Of a DNA stretch of 64,000 nt, positions 25,464-34,459 are shown in pieces (positions within the stretch are counted from its first letter, which is position 1; the number at the start of each line of letters is the position of its first letter). A program made the translations under genes and the position numbers. The stretch is taken from the NCBI GenBank assembly GCA_965227335.1, contig CBDDFV010000001.1:1116001-1180000 (forward strand), in the 5' to 3' direction. This stretch comes from CBDDFV01 sp965227335. Its GTDB lineage: Bacteria > Planctomycetota > Phycisphaerae > Phycisphaerales > SM1A02. The notes below the pieces were generated by a model. The model was not told the DNA's origin, ran no database searches, and saw only the letters and a list, made by a program, of their open reading frames with translations.

Positions 25464-27557
25464 TTACGGGCAGTTCGCGATCGCGGCGTCGGCGCAGATG
25501 CTGTCCCATTCCGTGTCGCAGCAGAACGGGTCGTTGTCACAGACCAGGTTGCAGCAGGCGAGATCGTCGCAGCCGGGCGTGCCGTTCGGAACTTCGCAGT
25601 CGCCCGCGTTCGAAGCGCACGCGGCGTCGCCGCAGAAGTCAACGGCGCCGCCCACGCACAGGTTGTCCCACTCCGTGTCGCAGCAGAACGGGTCGTCTGC
25701 GCAGACGGTCTCGCAGCAGGCGATGATCTCGCACCCGGGCGTGCCGTTCGCGAGATAGCAGTTGCCCGCCTTGGGAGCGCACGCCGCGGCTCCGCACTGC
25801 TCGATGGCGGCGTTGGCGCAGATCTGATCCCATTCGACGTCGCAGCAGAACGGATCCTGACTGCAGATCAGTTCGCAGCATTCGGGATCATCGCACCCCG
25901 GCGTGCCGTTCGGCGCCTCGCACGGACCCGCGTTCGGGTTGCAGGGGCCGCACTGCTCGATCGCCGCATCCGCGCAGACCTGATCCCATTCGACGTCGCA
26001 GCAGAAGGAATCCTGACTGCAGATCAGTTCGCAGCAGACGGGGTCGTCGCATCCGGGCGTGCCGTTCGGCGCCTCGCACGGCCCGGCGTTCGGATTGCAC
26101 GGGTTCGGCGGCGGACCGCACGGGGCGCACTCGATGGTGAGCCGGTAGTTGTTGTTCGTGCCGCAGGGCGTGCCCTCGAACGCCGCGGGAGCGACGAACA
26201 CGACGTACTGCCCCGGCTCGACGCACGCTTCGGCCGCCGCATCGGCGCTGCAGGCGCCCGACGACGATCCGGTCTCCCCGATGACCACCGGGGCGCACGT
26301 GTCGATGCCGTCCACGATGAAGACGACGCCGTTGAAGTCCGACTCGAGAATCCCGGTGATGAGCGTCTGCGTCGAGACGTTGATCAGGTACCAGTCGGTG
26401 TCCCGCGTTCCCTGGTCCGCCCACGCATTGCCGCAGTAGCTGGCGTTGCACTGGGCGTTGAAGAACGCCTCCGGGGTGCTGTTGCAGCCGCCGTTGTTGT
26501 CATCGCCGCACGGCTCGCCCTCCGGAATGTCGCCGGGCAGGCAGCAGGTGGGGACCGGCGCGCAGATGACGGTCGCCGAGTCCGCGCAGATCGAGTCCCA
26601 CTCGACCTCGCAGCAGAAGGGGTCGTTGGCGCACACCGCTTCACAGCATTCGACATCCTCGCAGCCCGGCGTCCCGTTGGGGACTTCGCACGGACCCGCG
26701 CCGGGTCCGCACACGTCGCACGGACCCCACGCCGCGAGCAGCGCGGCGAGATCGGCCGGACCGTACGGGTTCCCCCAGCCCGCCAGCAACGCGGCGAGGT
26801 CGGGCGGACCCACCACGCCGTCGTTGTTGAGGTCCCACGGACACGGGTCCGGACCCGAATCCGCCTTCGCCCACGCCGCCATGTTGTTGGCAAGCTGGAT
26901 GTTGTCCTTGTTCCCGATGAAACTCTCGGTGAACATGTTGTGGTCGCCGAAGATCAGGATCCGGCCGCCCACGTTGAAGCCGGTGCCCGGCTCCATCACC
27001 ATCATGAAGTTGTCGCCGGCCGTATTCAGACCGAGGATCTGGCCCGTGCCGGGATTCGGGAACGTGCTGTCCGTGGTGTAGCTGAAGGTCGACACCCCGG
27101 CGACGATCGGATGCGCCCCGACCGTCGTCCCGGTCCCCGACGAGCTGATGGATGTAAAGGTCACGCCGTACGCGTCGACGAACGAATCGTAGAACATGAC
27201 CGGGAAGATGTCGGCGGTGCAGATCAGCGTGCCGCCGTTCGCGATCCACGCCTGGAGCGCGGCCCGCTCCGCGCCGGACAGAATGTCCACGCCGTCGTTG
27301 TTCAGCAGCGAGGTGTAGAACACATCAATGGTGCTGAGATATGCCGGCGTCAGCGTCGACGTGGCCGGCGCGATCGTGCCGCCGTTCGCCGTGACGATGC
27401 CGCGCAGCGTCGCGTGTGCGGTTCCGTCCGCGAAGACGCCGCCGGGATAGTTGATCCGGCTCTCGTCAAAACTCCCCCAGTCCGACGCCGACGCCAGCGA
27501 CGCCGCGCACAGCGCCGCGGCCGCGCTCAGACCGCGCAAGGCAACAACCTTCTTCAT
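25464..27557 (-). CDS. Secreted modular Cys-rich protein 2 (different N-terminal domain)
   Basis: 697 residues with a signal peptide (LSAAAALCAASLASA). Unlike its three relatives the N-terminal 225 residues (SDWGSFDESRINYPGG..., TIDVFYTSLLNNDGVDILSGAERAALQAWIANGGTLICTAD..., GGRILIFGDHNMF) look like a class-I-glutamine-amidotransferase-like or DUF4350-like fold. Then comes the shared scaffold: a dockerin-like segment, one 10-Cys module, a CCLPGDIPEGEPCG linker, an about 110-residue beta domain resembling the PPC (pre-peptidase C-terminal) fold (DTDWYLINVSTQTLITG...GQYVVFVAPAAFEG), then four more 10-Cys modules. Exported and disulfide-rich; function unknown. Confidence 0.9.
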   Translation of the reverse strand: MKKVVALRGLSAAAALCAASLASASDWGSFDESRINYPGGVFADGTAHATLRGIVTANGGTIAPATSTLTPAYLSTIDVFYTSLLNNDGVDILSGAERAALQAWIANGGTLICTADIFPVMFYDSFVDAYGVTFTSISSSGTGTTVGAHPIVAGVSTFSYTTDSTFPNPGTGQILGLNTAGDNFMMVMEPGTGFNVGGRILIFGDHNMFTESFIGNKDNIQLANNMAAWAKADSGPDPCPWDLNNDGVVGPPDLAALLAGWGNPYGPADLAALLAAWGPCDVCGPGAGPCEVPNGTPGCEDVECCEAVCANDPFCCEVEWDSICADSATVICAPVPTCCLPGDIPEGEPCGDDNNGGCNSTPEAFFNAQCNASYCGNAWADQGTRDTDWYLINVSTQTLITGILESDFNGVVFIVDGIDTCAPVVIGETGSSSGACSADAAAEACVEPGQYVVFVAPAAFEGTPCGTNNNYRLTIECAPCGPPPNPCNPNAGPCEAPNGTPGCDDPVCCELICSQDSFCCDVEWDQVCADAAIEQCGPCNPNAGPCEAPNGTPGCDDPECCELICSQDPFCCDVEWDQICANAAIEQCGAAACAPKAGNCYLANGTPGCEIIACCETVCADDPFCCDTEWDNLCVGGAVDFCGDAACASNAGDCEVPNGTPGCDDLACCNLVCDNDPFCCDTEWDSICADAAIANCP

Positions 27558-27752
27558 TTCGTTCTCTCCGTTTCAAGCTTTCCCGGCCTGACCCCTGCCG
27601 TTCGCCGCGCGGCGAAATCGCCAAACCAGTCGGTCGGCCGATCAGCCCGCATCCCCCCTCCGGGGACGCCATCTTCTTGAAGCATCCAAGGTAGCCGATA
27701 AGCACGGGGGTTCCTGAACATTATCGGTGTTTTTCTTCGGACCTCACGAAAG

Positions 27753-27782
27753 CCGCCCGCGAGCGGTCGGGCTCGCGGGCGG
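27753..27782 (-). terminator. Probable terminator of Cys-rich gene 3
   Basis: Minus-strand 12-bp stem CCGCCCGCGAGC/GCTCGCGGGCGG with a 6-nt loop, followed by CTTTCGTG. Same stem core as the other three terminators in the cluster. Confidence 0.65.
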
Positions 27783-27814
27783 AGGTTCGGGTCAGGGGTG
27801 AATCGATCGCTGCT

Positions 27815-29737
27815 TTACTGGCAGACGGCGCACTGCTCGATGGCGGCGTTGGCGCAGATGCCGTCCCACTGGTTGTCGCAGCAGAACGGATCCTGACTGC
27901 AGATCAGGTCCTGACAGGCCTGGTTGTCGCAGCCGGGCGTGCCGTTGGGTTCGCAGCAGTCGCTGGCCCCGCCGCCGCACTGCTCGATGGCGGCGTTGGC
28001 GCAGATCTGATCCCATTCGACGTCGCAGCAGAACGGATCCTGACTGCAGATCAGTTCGCAGCATTCGGGATCATTGCACCCCGGCGTGCCGTTCGGCGCC
28101 TCGCACGGACCCGCGTTCGGGTTGCAGGGGCCGCACTGCTCGATCGCGGCGTTAGCGCAGATCTGATCCCATTCGACGTCGCAGCAGAACGGATCCTGGC
28201 TGCAGATCAGGTCGCAACAGGCGGGATCATCGCACCCCGGTGTGCCGTTGGGCTCCTCGCACGGCCCGGCGTTCGGGTTGCACGGGGTCGGCGGCCCGCC
28301 GCACTGCTCGATGGCGGCGTCGGCGCAGATCTGATCCCATTCGACGTCGCAGCAGAACGGATCCTGACTGCAGATCAAGTCGCAGCAGGCGGGATCGTCG
28401 CATCCGGGCGACCCGTTGGGCACGTCGCACGGCCCGGCGTTCGGGTTGCACGGGTTCGGCGGCGCACACGGCGCACACTCGATCGTGAGCCGGTAGCTGT
28501 TGGTCGTACCGCAGGGCGTGCCGTCAAAGGCCGCGGGCGCGACGAAGACGACGTAGTTGCCCGGCGGGACGCAGGCGACCGCCTGGCCGATCGGATCGCA
28601 GTTGACCGACGCGCCGGACTCGCCGATGACGATCGGCGCGCAGGCGTCGATGCCGTCGACGATGAAGACCACGCCGTCGAACTGGGAGGCGAGGGTGCCG
28701 CGGATCTCCGTCTGGGTGGAGACGCTGATCAGGTACCAGTCGGTGTCACGGGTGCCCTGGTCCGCCCAGGCGTTGCCGCAGTAGCTGGCGTTGCACTGAG
28801 CCTGGAAGAAGGCGGGGGGTGAGCTGTTGCAGCCGCCGTTGTTGTCCGTGCCGCAGGGCTCGCCCTCCGGGATGTCGCCGGGCTGGCAGCAGGGGGGCAC
28901 CGGCGGCATGCACAGGTCCTGGGCGGCGGCGGCGCAGATGCTGTCCCATTCGACGTCGCAGCAGAAGGGATCCTTGCTGCAGATCAGTTCGCAGCAGTCG
29001 ACGTCGTTGCAGCCGGGGGTGCCGTTGGGCTGACCGCACGGGCCCGCGCCGGGACCGCACACGTTGCACGGACCCCACGCCGCGAGCAGCGCGGCGAGAT
29101 CGGCCGGACCGTACGGGTTCCCCCAGCCCGCCAGCAACGCGGCGAGGTCGGGCGGACCCACCACGCCGTCGTTGTTCAGGTCCCACGGGCAGTCGTTCCC
29201 GCCGCCGTTCCATTGCAGATTGTCGATGCCGTAGGGATGGAACCCGCTTCCGGTCCCGGAAATGACGACCTCGTCAAAGGTGCCGGGCACTGAAATCGTC
29301 GTCCAGACGTTGATGTCCGCCATGGTCGCGGAGACGGAGTTCACGAGCAGTCCGTCGTTGTATCCCTCGACGGTGATGACGCCGTCCACCGACCCGTTGG
29401 CGCGGGATGCGTCCAGCGAGAACCCGCTGATGTCGGAGTCAAACAGGAGCGTGACGCCGTAGGAAGCGCCGTTGAAGCCGGAGAAGGTTGAACCGTTCGT
29501 CCCCTCCAGATCCCAGTTGCCGGGATCGCCGGCGCCGAGGCCGCCCCATGTGGTGCTGTCGTCCGTGCCCATGAAAGTGACGCCGATTCCCGCGTAACGC
29601 CCGGGTGGAATCGTCCCGTTCGTATCGTCCGCCGGGAACTCCTCGAAGTTGATCGATCCGCCGCCGGCGACGGCCGCGCAACAGAGACCCGCGGGGGCCA
29701 GGCGCGCCATCGCGCGCCAAAGACCTGCCTTGTTCAT
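27815..29737 (-). CDS. Secreted modular Cys-rich protein 3
   Basis: Started at the ATG at 29735-29737 with GAGGAG upstream; 640 residues. A signal peptide (LAPAGLCCAAVAGGG) precedes the same N-terminal domain as protein 1 (INFEEFPADDTNGTIPPGRYAGIGVTFMG...FHPYGIDNLQW). Then follow the dockerin-like segment, one 10-Cys module, the CCQPGDIPEGEPCG linker with the PPC-like domain (RDTDWYLISVSTQTEIRG...PPGNYVVFVAPAAFDG), and four more 10-Cys modules, the last truncated at its N-terminus (DCCEPNGTPGC). It combines the N-terminal half of protein 1 with the C-terminal layout of protein 2, so these genes evolve by module exchange. Confidence 0.9.
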   Translation of the reverse strand: MNKAGLWRAMARLAPAGLCCAAVAGGGSINFEEFPADDTNGTIPPGRYAGIGVTFMGTDDSTTWGGLGAGDPGNWDLEGTNGSTFSGFNGASYGVTLLFDSDISGFSLDASRANGSVDGVITVEGYNDGLLVNSVSATMADINVWTTISVPGTFDEVVISGTGSGFHPYGIDNLQWNGGGNDCPWDLNNDGVVGPPDLAALLAGWGNPYGPADLAALLAAWGPCNVCGPGAGPCGQPNGTPGCNDVDCCELICSKDPFCCDVEWDSICAAAAQDLCMPPVPPCCQPGDIPEGEPCGTDNNGGCNSSPPAFFQAQCNASYCGNAWADQGTRDTDWYLISVSTQTEIRGTLASQFDGVVFIVDGIDACAPIVIGESGASVNCDPIGQAVACVPPGNYVVFVAPAAFDGTPCGTTNSYRLTIECAPCAPPNPCNPNAGPCDVPNGSPGCDDPACCDLICSQDPFCCDVEWDQICADAAIEQCGGPPTPCNPNAGPCEEPNGTPGCDDPACCDLICSQDPFCCDVEWDQICANAAIEQCGPCNPNAGPCEAPNGTPGCNDPECCELICSQDPFCCDVEWDQICANAAIEQCGGGASDCCEPNGTPGCDNQACQDLICSQDPFCCDNQWDGICANAAIEQCAVCQ

Positions 29738-30075
29738 GACGCTCTCCTCGTTGTCATCCCCGTTTCGGCCGCCCGCCGGCCCGCCCCCTCGGCGCGCCTG
29801 ATCACAGGCGACCCACTTCATTCTGTCAGCGGGTTCGATTGACCCGCCGACGCCTTCCAGCTTAGCCTTTTGGAGTCACGAATCCACAAGAAAGACGGCG
29901 TTCGGTTGGTTTTTATAAGACGTTGTTCGGCATGCATTTGCGCGGATCAACGGCCGGGCCGCCGGGGCTTGGTCGACGGGACGCGTCGCGGCAGGCGATG
30001 TCGACGCCGACCCATGAAAAACCGCCCGCGGACCGAGATCCGCGGGCGGCGTGACGCGGTCGTGGACCGGTCGGG
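29738..30075. other. Intergenic region: leader of Cys-rich gene 3 and terminator of gene 4
   Basis: No supported gene. A strong hairpin at 30016-30049 ends the transcript from the right. A T-arm-like GCGGGT/ACCCGC hairpin near 29829 is not a tRNA. The stretch 29870-29935 is AT-richer and could hold the promoter of gene 3, but no clear box pair is visible. Confidence 0.5.
30016..30049 (-). terminator. Intrinsic terminator of Cys-rich gene 4
   Basis: Minus-strand 11-bp stem (30022-30032 with 30039-30049) with a 6-nt loop, followed by TTTTTCATGG. Shares the CCGCCCGCG stem core with the other three. Confidence 0.8.
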
Positions 30076-31974
30076 TTACGGACAGGCCTCGGCCGCGGCG
30101 TCGGCGCAGATCTGGTCCCATTCCGTGTCGCAACAGAAGGGATCCTGATCGCAGACGAGGTTGCAGCACGCCGGATCATCGCAGCCGGGCGTGCCGTTCG
30201 GCATGTTGCACGGACCCGCCGCCGAGTTGCAGGCGGGGTCGCCGCACAACTCCACCGCCCGGCTCACGCACAGCGTGTCCCACTCGGTCGCACAGCAGAA
30301 CGGATCTTCCGCACACACCAGGGTGCAGCACTCGTTGATCTCACACCCCGGCGTCCCGTTCGGGAGATAGCAGCTCCCCGCGTCGGGCGTGCAGGTGCAG
30401 ATGTCGATCGCCTGGTTCGCACACGCCTGATCCCACTCCACATCGCAGCAGAACGGATCGTTGGCGCACACCGCGAGGCAGCATTCCGTGTCCTCGCACC
30501 CGGGCGTGCCGTTCGGCGTCGCGCAGTTCCCGGCGTCCGGACCGCAGCCCAGGCACAGTTCGATCGCCTGCGCTGCGCAGGAGCTGTCCCACGTGGTCTC
30601 GCAGCAGAACGGGTCCTGACTGCACACCAGTTCACAGCACTCGACGTCCTCACACCCCGGCGAACCGTTGGACTCGATGCACGAACCGGCGTCCGGCCCG
30701 CACGGCGAGATCTGACACGGCTCGCACATGATGTTCACGCGGTAGTTGTTGTTCGTTCCGCACGGCGCGCCGTCAAAGTCCGCGGGCGCCACGAACACCG
30801 CGTACTGACCCGGTTCGAGGCACGCCTACGCGGCGCCGATCGGGTCGCAGTTGATCGACGACCCCGTGCTGCCCACCACGACCGGCGCGCACGTGTCGAG
30901 ACCGTCGAGGATGAAGATCACGCCGTCGAACTCCGACGCGAGGGTCGCCGTCACCAGCGTCGTGTCCGTCAGCGTCAGTCGGTACCAGTCCGTGTCACGG
31001 GTTCCGTCCGCGGCCCACGCGCTCCCGCAGTAGCTCGCGTTGCATTGCGCTTCGCGGAACACCGGAGGCGTGCTGTTGCAGCCGCCGTTCGTGTCCTCGC
31101 CGCACGGTTCGCCTTCCGGCAGGTCGCCCGGCTGGCAGCACGGGAAACAGACGTCCAGCGCCTGGTCCGCGCAGAGCTGATCCCACACCACATCGCAGCA
31201 GAACGGGTCCATGCTGCAGACGAGCTGACAGCATTCGACATCCTGGCACCCCGGCGAGCCGTTCGGCGCGTTGCACGGGCCCGCCCCGGGACCGCACGGA
31301 TCGCACGGACCCCACGCCGCCAGCAACGCCGCGAGTTCGGCGGGACCGAAGGGACTGTTCCACGCGGCCAGCAACGACGCGAGATCCGAGGGGCCGACCA
31401 CGCCGTCGCCGTCGAAGTCCCACGGGCACGCCCCGGCGCCCTGCCAGCGCAGGTTGTCGACGCCGAACGGATGAAAGCCGTCGCCCGTCCCGCTGATGAC
31501 GAGTTCGTCCAGCAGACCGCCCACGGCGATCGTCGTCCATTTGTTGATCGCGCCGAGCGTCACGGTCTGCGAGTCCATCAGCATGCCGTTGCGATACCCG
31601 TCGACCGTGATGACGCCGTCGACCGATCCGTTCGCTCGCGCCGCGTCCAGTGTCACGCCGGTGACGTTCGAGAGAAATCGAATCGTCACTCCGTACGATG
31701 CGCCGTTGAACCCGGCGAACACCGGGCCCGCCGTGCCGTTCAGACTCCAGTTGCCCGGGTCGCCGTTGTCGAGGCCGCCCCAGGTCGAACTGTCATCGGT
31801 CCCCGCAAAGATCACGCCGATCCCCGCGTAACGGCCGGGGGGGATCGTGCCGTTGTCGTCGTCCGGCGCAAACTCGTCAAAGATGATCTGCCCGCCGCCG
31901 CCGGCGAGCGCGCTCAGCGTCAGCGCCGCCGGCGCGAGACACGTGAGGATCCGCGTACCTGTCGATCGTTTCAT
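30076..31974 (-). pseudogene. Secreted modular Cys-rich protein 4, interrupted by one in-frame TAG
   Basis: The reading frame starts at the ATG at 31972-31974 (GGAGG 8 nt upstream) and encodes a signal peptide (CLAPAALTLSALAGG), the N-terminal domain shared with proteins 1 and 3, a dockerin-like segment, one 10-Cys module and most of the PPC-like domain. A TAG at 30826-30828 then stops it. Beyond it the same frame stays open for 250 codons and encodes the end of the PPC-like domain (ACLEPGQYAVFVAPADFDG) and four more intact 10-Cys modules, ending at 30076. At the stop the relatives have Glu or Val (AAEAC, QAVAC). A recent nonsense mutation, readthrough or a base-call error are all possible. 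The truncated product would have 382 residues. Confidence 0.85.
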
Positions 31975-32254
31975 TCCTTGGTCCTCCCGGACGAAACCGA
32001 CGCCGCGCAAGCGCGCACTACCGCCGCCGGAGCCCGTCCGTCTGTTGTTCAATCCTCTGAAGACACCCGCAGCATCCGGCAGCGCGCGTTCGGTCAATCG
32101 CGACGGATGCAGTTCACGCACGACACGATACGCACTGTCTGACAAAGCTCTACGGGAAAATGACCCCTTCCCGGACGTCGTCGACGCATGATTCTCACGC
32201 ATCGTGCCGTACAATCGAGCCTCGTCAATGTCACCCCTTGCGGACGCCCGCCCC

Positions 32255-34459
32255 ATGCGCATCGCCTCGCTTCCCGCCCTAGCCGTCATCCTCCTCGCAT
32301 CGCTCGGGTCCGCCGTGTGTGCCGACGACCCGTCCGACCTTCGACCCGCCGCCTGGCGCACGTTCGTTGAACACGCCGCGGACGAGCACGGCGTGTTCGG
32401 TCGACGCGCGGCGTCATTCCTCGCCGACCACGCACCGTCTCGCGACGCCGACCTCGATGTCGAGCTGCTGCTCGAGAATCTCGACTACGCCCTCCGCGCC
32501 CGCCGCGAGTTTCCGTGGGCCGCCGACGTCCCCGAGGCGATCTTCCTCAACGACGTCCTGCCCTACGCCTCCCTCGACGAAACCCGGGAGTCGTGGCGGC
32601 CCGCGATGTATGCTCGGTGCGCGCCGCTGGTCCGGGCGTGCACCTCCCTCGCCGACGCCGCCCAGACGCTGAATCGCACGCTCTTCAACGAGATCAACGT
32701 GCACTACAACACCGGGCGCAAGAAGCCGAATCAGAGTCCCGCGGAGTCGATCGCCCAGGGGCGCGCGACCTGCACGGGGCTCTCGATCATCCTCGTCGAC
32801 GCCTGCCGCGCCGTCGGCGTCCCCGCCCGCGTCGCCGGCGTCGCGTCCTGGCACGACAAGCGCGGCAACCACACGTGGGTCGAGATCTGGGACGGCGAAC
32901 GCTGGCGTTTCACCGGGGCGGACGAATACCGGCCGGAACTCGATCGCGCCTGGTTCACCGGCGACGCGTCGAAGGCCGTCCCCGGCGATCCGCGGTACGG
33001 GGTGTGGGCGACGTCGTGGCGACGCACCGGCCGTCACTTCCCGATGGCGTGGAACCCGCGAGATCGCTCCGTCCCCGCCGTCGACAGCTCGCACCTCTAC
33101 GTTCCCGACGCCCCCGCGCCGGCCGCCGCCGCCGTCGTCCGTCACGTGCGTCTCCGGGCACGCCCGGACGCCGAACGAATCGTCGCCGCCGTCCGCGCGA
33201 TGGACGACGCCGGAAATGAGATCGCGGCGGACGTCACTCGGGCCGGAACCGCCGACCTCAACGACATGGCGACGCTCGCCCTGCCCGTCGACACGCCCAT
33301 CCGCCTCGAGATCATCCGCGACGACGACGTGCGATTCTTCGCGCTCGCGCCCGCTCGCGCCGGAACGGAAACGCTCGATCTGCATTGGAACGAACTCGGC
33401 CTCTCCCGGTCCGCGGCGGAGGCGGCGGTCGAGGCCCGCGCCGCCACGCACCGGCGACGTCTGCGTGATGAGCACGGCGATGCGCTCGCGGACGGCGCGA
33501 TCACCATCGGCGATCACACGCTGCGTGTTCTCGAGAAGACGTTCGGGACGGCGCCCGACGGCGAGCGGAGCCTCTGGATCTCGATGCACGGCGGCGGCGG
33601 CGCGCCGACCCGAGTCAACGACCAGCAGTGGCGCAACCAGATTGATCTCTACGAACCCGAGGAGGGCCTCTACATCGCTCCCCGCGCGCCCACCGATGCG
33701 TGGAACCTCTGGCACCAGGCCCACATCGACCCGCTGTTCGATCGACTCATTGAACTCTGTGTCGCGACCCGTGGGGTCGATCCGAATCGCGTGTATCTCA
33801 TGGGCTACTCCGCCGGCGGCGACGGCGTGTATCAACTGGCGCCGCGCATGGCCGACCGCTTCGCCGCCGCCGCGATGATGGCGGGGCATCCGAACGAGAC
33901 GTCGCCGATCGGCCTTCGTAATCTGCCCTTCGCGATCTTCATGGGCGGCCAGGACGACGCGTACAACCGAAACCGGACGGCGGAGCAGTGGAAGAAGCAA
34001 CTCGCCGCCCTGCAGGCGGAGGATCCCGACGGCTATCCGCATCGCGTCACCATCTACCCTGACGCCGGGCACTGGATGAACCGTCAGGACCGCGAAGCGT
34101 TGCCGTGGATGGCGGCGCAGACCCGAACGCCGTGGCCGAAACGCATCGTGTGGCGACAGGATGACGTGACGCACCGACGGTTCTACTGGCTGGCCGTCGA
34201 CGCACCGACGCCGCGCTCGACCATCGTCGCGACGGTGAACGACCAGGCCATCGCGATTCAATCGGACGACGTGTCGCGGGTGACGCTTCGGCTGCGCGAT
34301 GATCTGCTCGATCTCGATCGACCGATCACCGTCACGATGAACGGCGACGTCGTCTTCAAGGGCTTCGTCCTTCGCACGAGCGCGGCGGTGGAACAGTCGC
34401 TCACCGAACGCGTCGATCCCGCGACCGCCGCGACGGCGATGCTCACCGTGGGAGAGTGA
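32255..34459 (+). CDS. Exported transglutaminase-like / serine esterase fusion protein
   Basis: Started at the ATG at 32255, where a signal peptide begins (MRIASLPALAVILLASLGSAVCA); two in-frame upstream starts only lengthen the leader. The 734-residue product has a transglutaminase-like domain with Cys in GRATCTGLSIILVDACRAVGVPAR (about residue 172), His in RGNHTWVEIWDG (about 206) and Asp in FTGADEY, the catalytic triad order of that superfamily. The C-terminal part is an alpha/beta-hydrolase with HGGGG, nucleophile GYSAGGDG (Ser about 517), acid in GGQDDAYNR and His in DAGHWMN, like feruloyl esterases and PHB depolymerases. Both halves look catalytically intact, so the protein may trim and de-esterify one extracellular substrate. 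Confidence 0.88.
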   Translation: MRIASLPALAVILLASLGSAVCADDPSDLRPAAWRTFVEHAADEHGVFGRRAASFLADHAPSRDADLDVELLLENLDYALRARREFPWAADVPEAIFLNDVLPYASLDETRESWRPAMYARCAPLVRACTSLADAAQTLNRTLFNEINVHYNTGRKKPNQSPAESIAQGRATCTGLSIILVDACRAVGVPARVAGVASWHDKRGNHTWVEIWDGERWRFTGADEYRPELDRAWFTGDASKAVPGDPRYGVWATSWRRTGRHFPMAWNPRDRSVPAVDSSHLYVPDAPAPAAAAVVRHVRLRARPDAERIVAAVRAMDDAGNEIAADVTRAGTADLNDMATLALPVDTPIRLEIIRDDDVRFFALAPARAGTETLDLHWNELGLSRSAAEAAVEARAATHRRRLRDEHGDALADGAITIGDHTLRVLEKTFGTAPDGERSLWISMHGGGGAPTRVNDQQWRNQIDLYEPEEGLYIAPRAPTDAWNLWHQAHIDPLFDRLIELCVATRGVDPNRVYLMGYSAGGDGVYQLAPRMADRFAAAAMMAGHPNETSPIGLRNLPFAIFMGGQDDAYNRNRTAEQWKKQLAALQAEDPDGYPHRVTIYPDAGHWMNRQDREALPWMAAQTRTPWPKRIVWRQDDVTHRRFYWLAVDAPTPRSTIVATVNDQAIAIQSDDVSRVTLRLRDDLLDLDRPITVTMNGDVVFKGFVLRTSAAVEQSLTERVDPATAATAMLTVGE

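Noticed and set aside
29825..29845. GCGGGTTCGATTGACCCGC looks like a tRNA T-arm
   Set aside because: With the TTCGATT loop the stem does not pair properly, and no acceptor, D or anticodon arms are present.
30076..30798. Separate gene restarting after the amber stop
   Set aside because: The only starts are GTG/ATG inside conserved PPC-like and module sequence without ribosome sites; it is better read as the rest of the interrupted gene.
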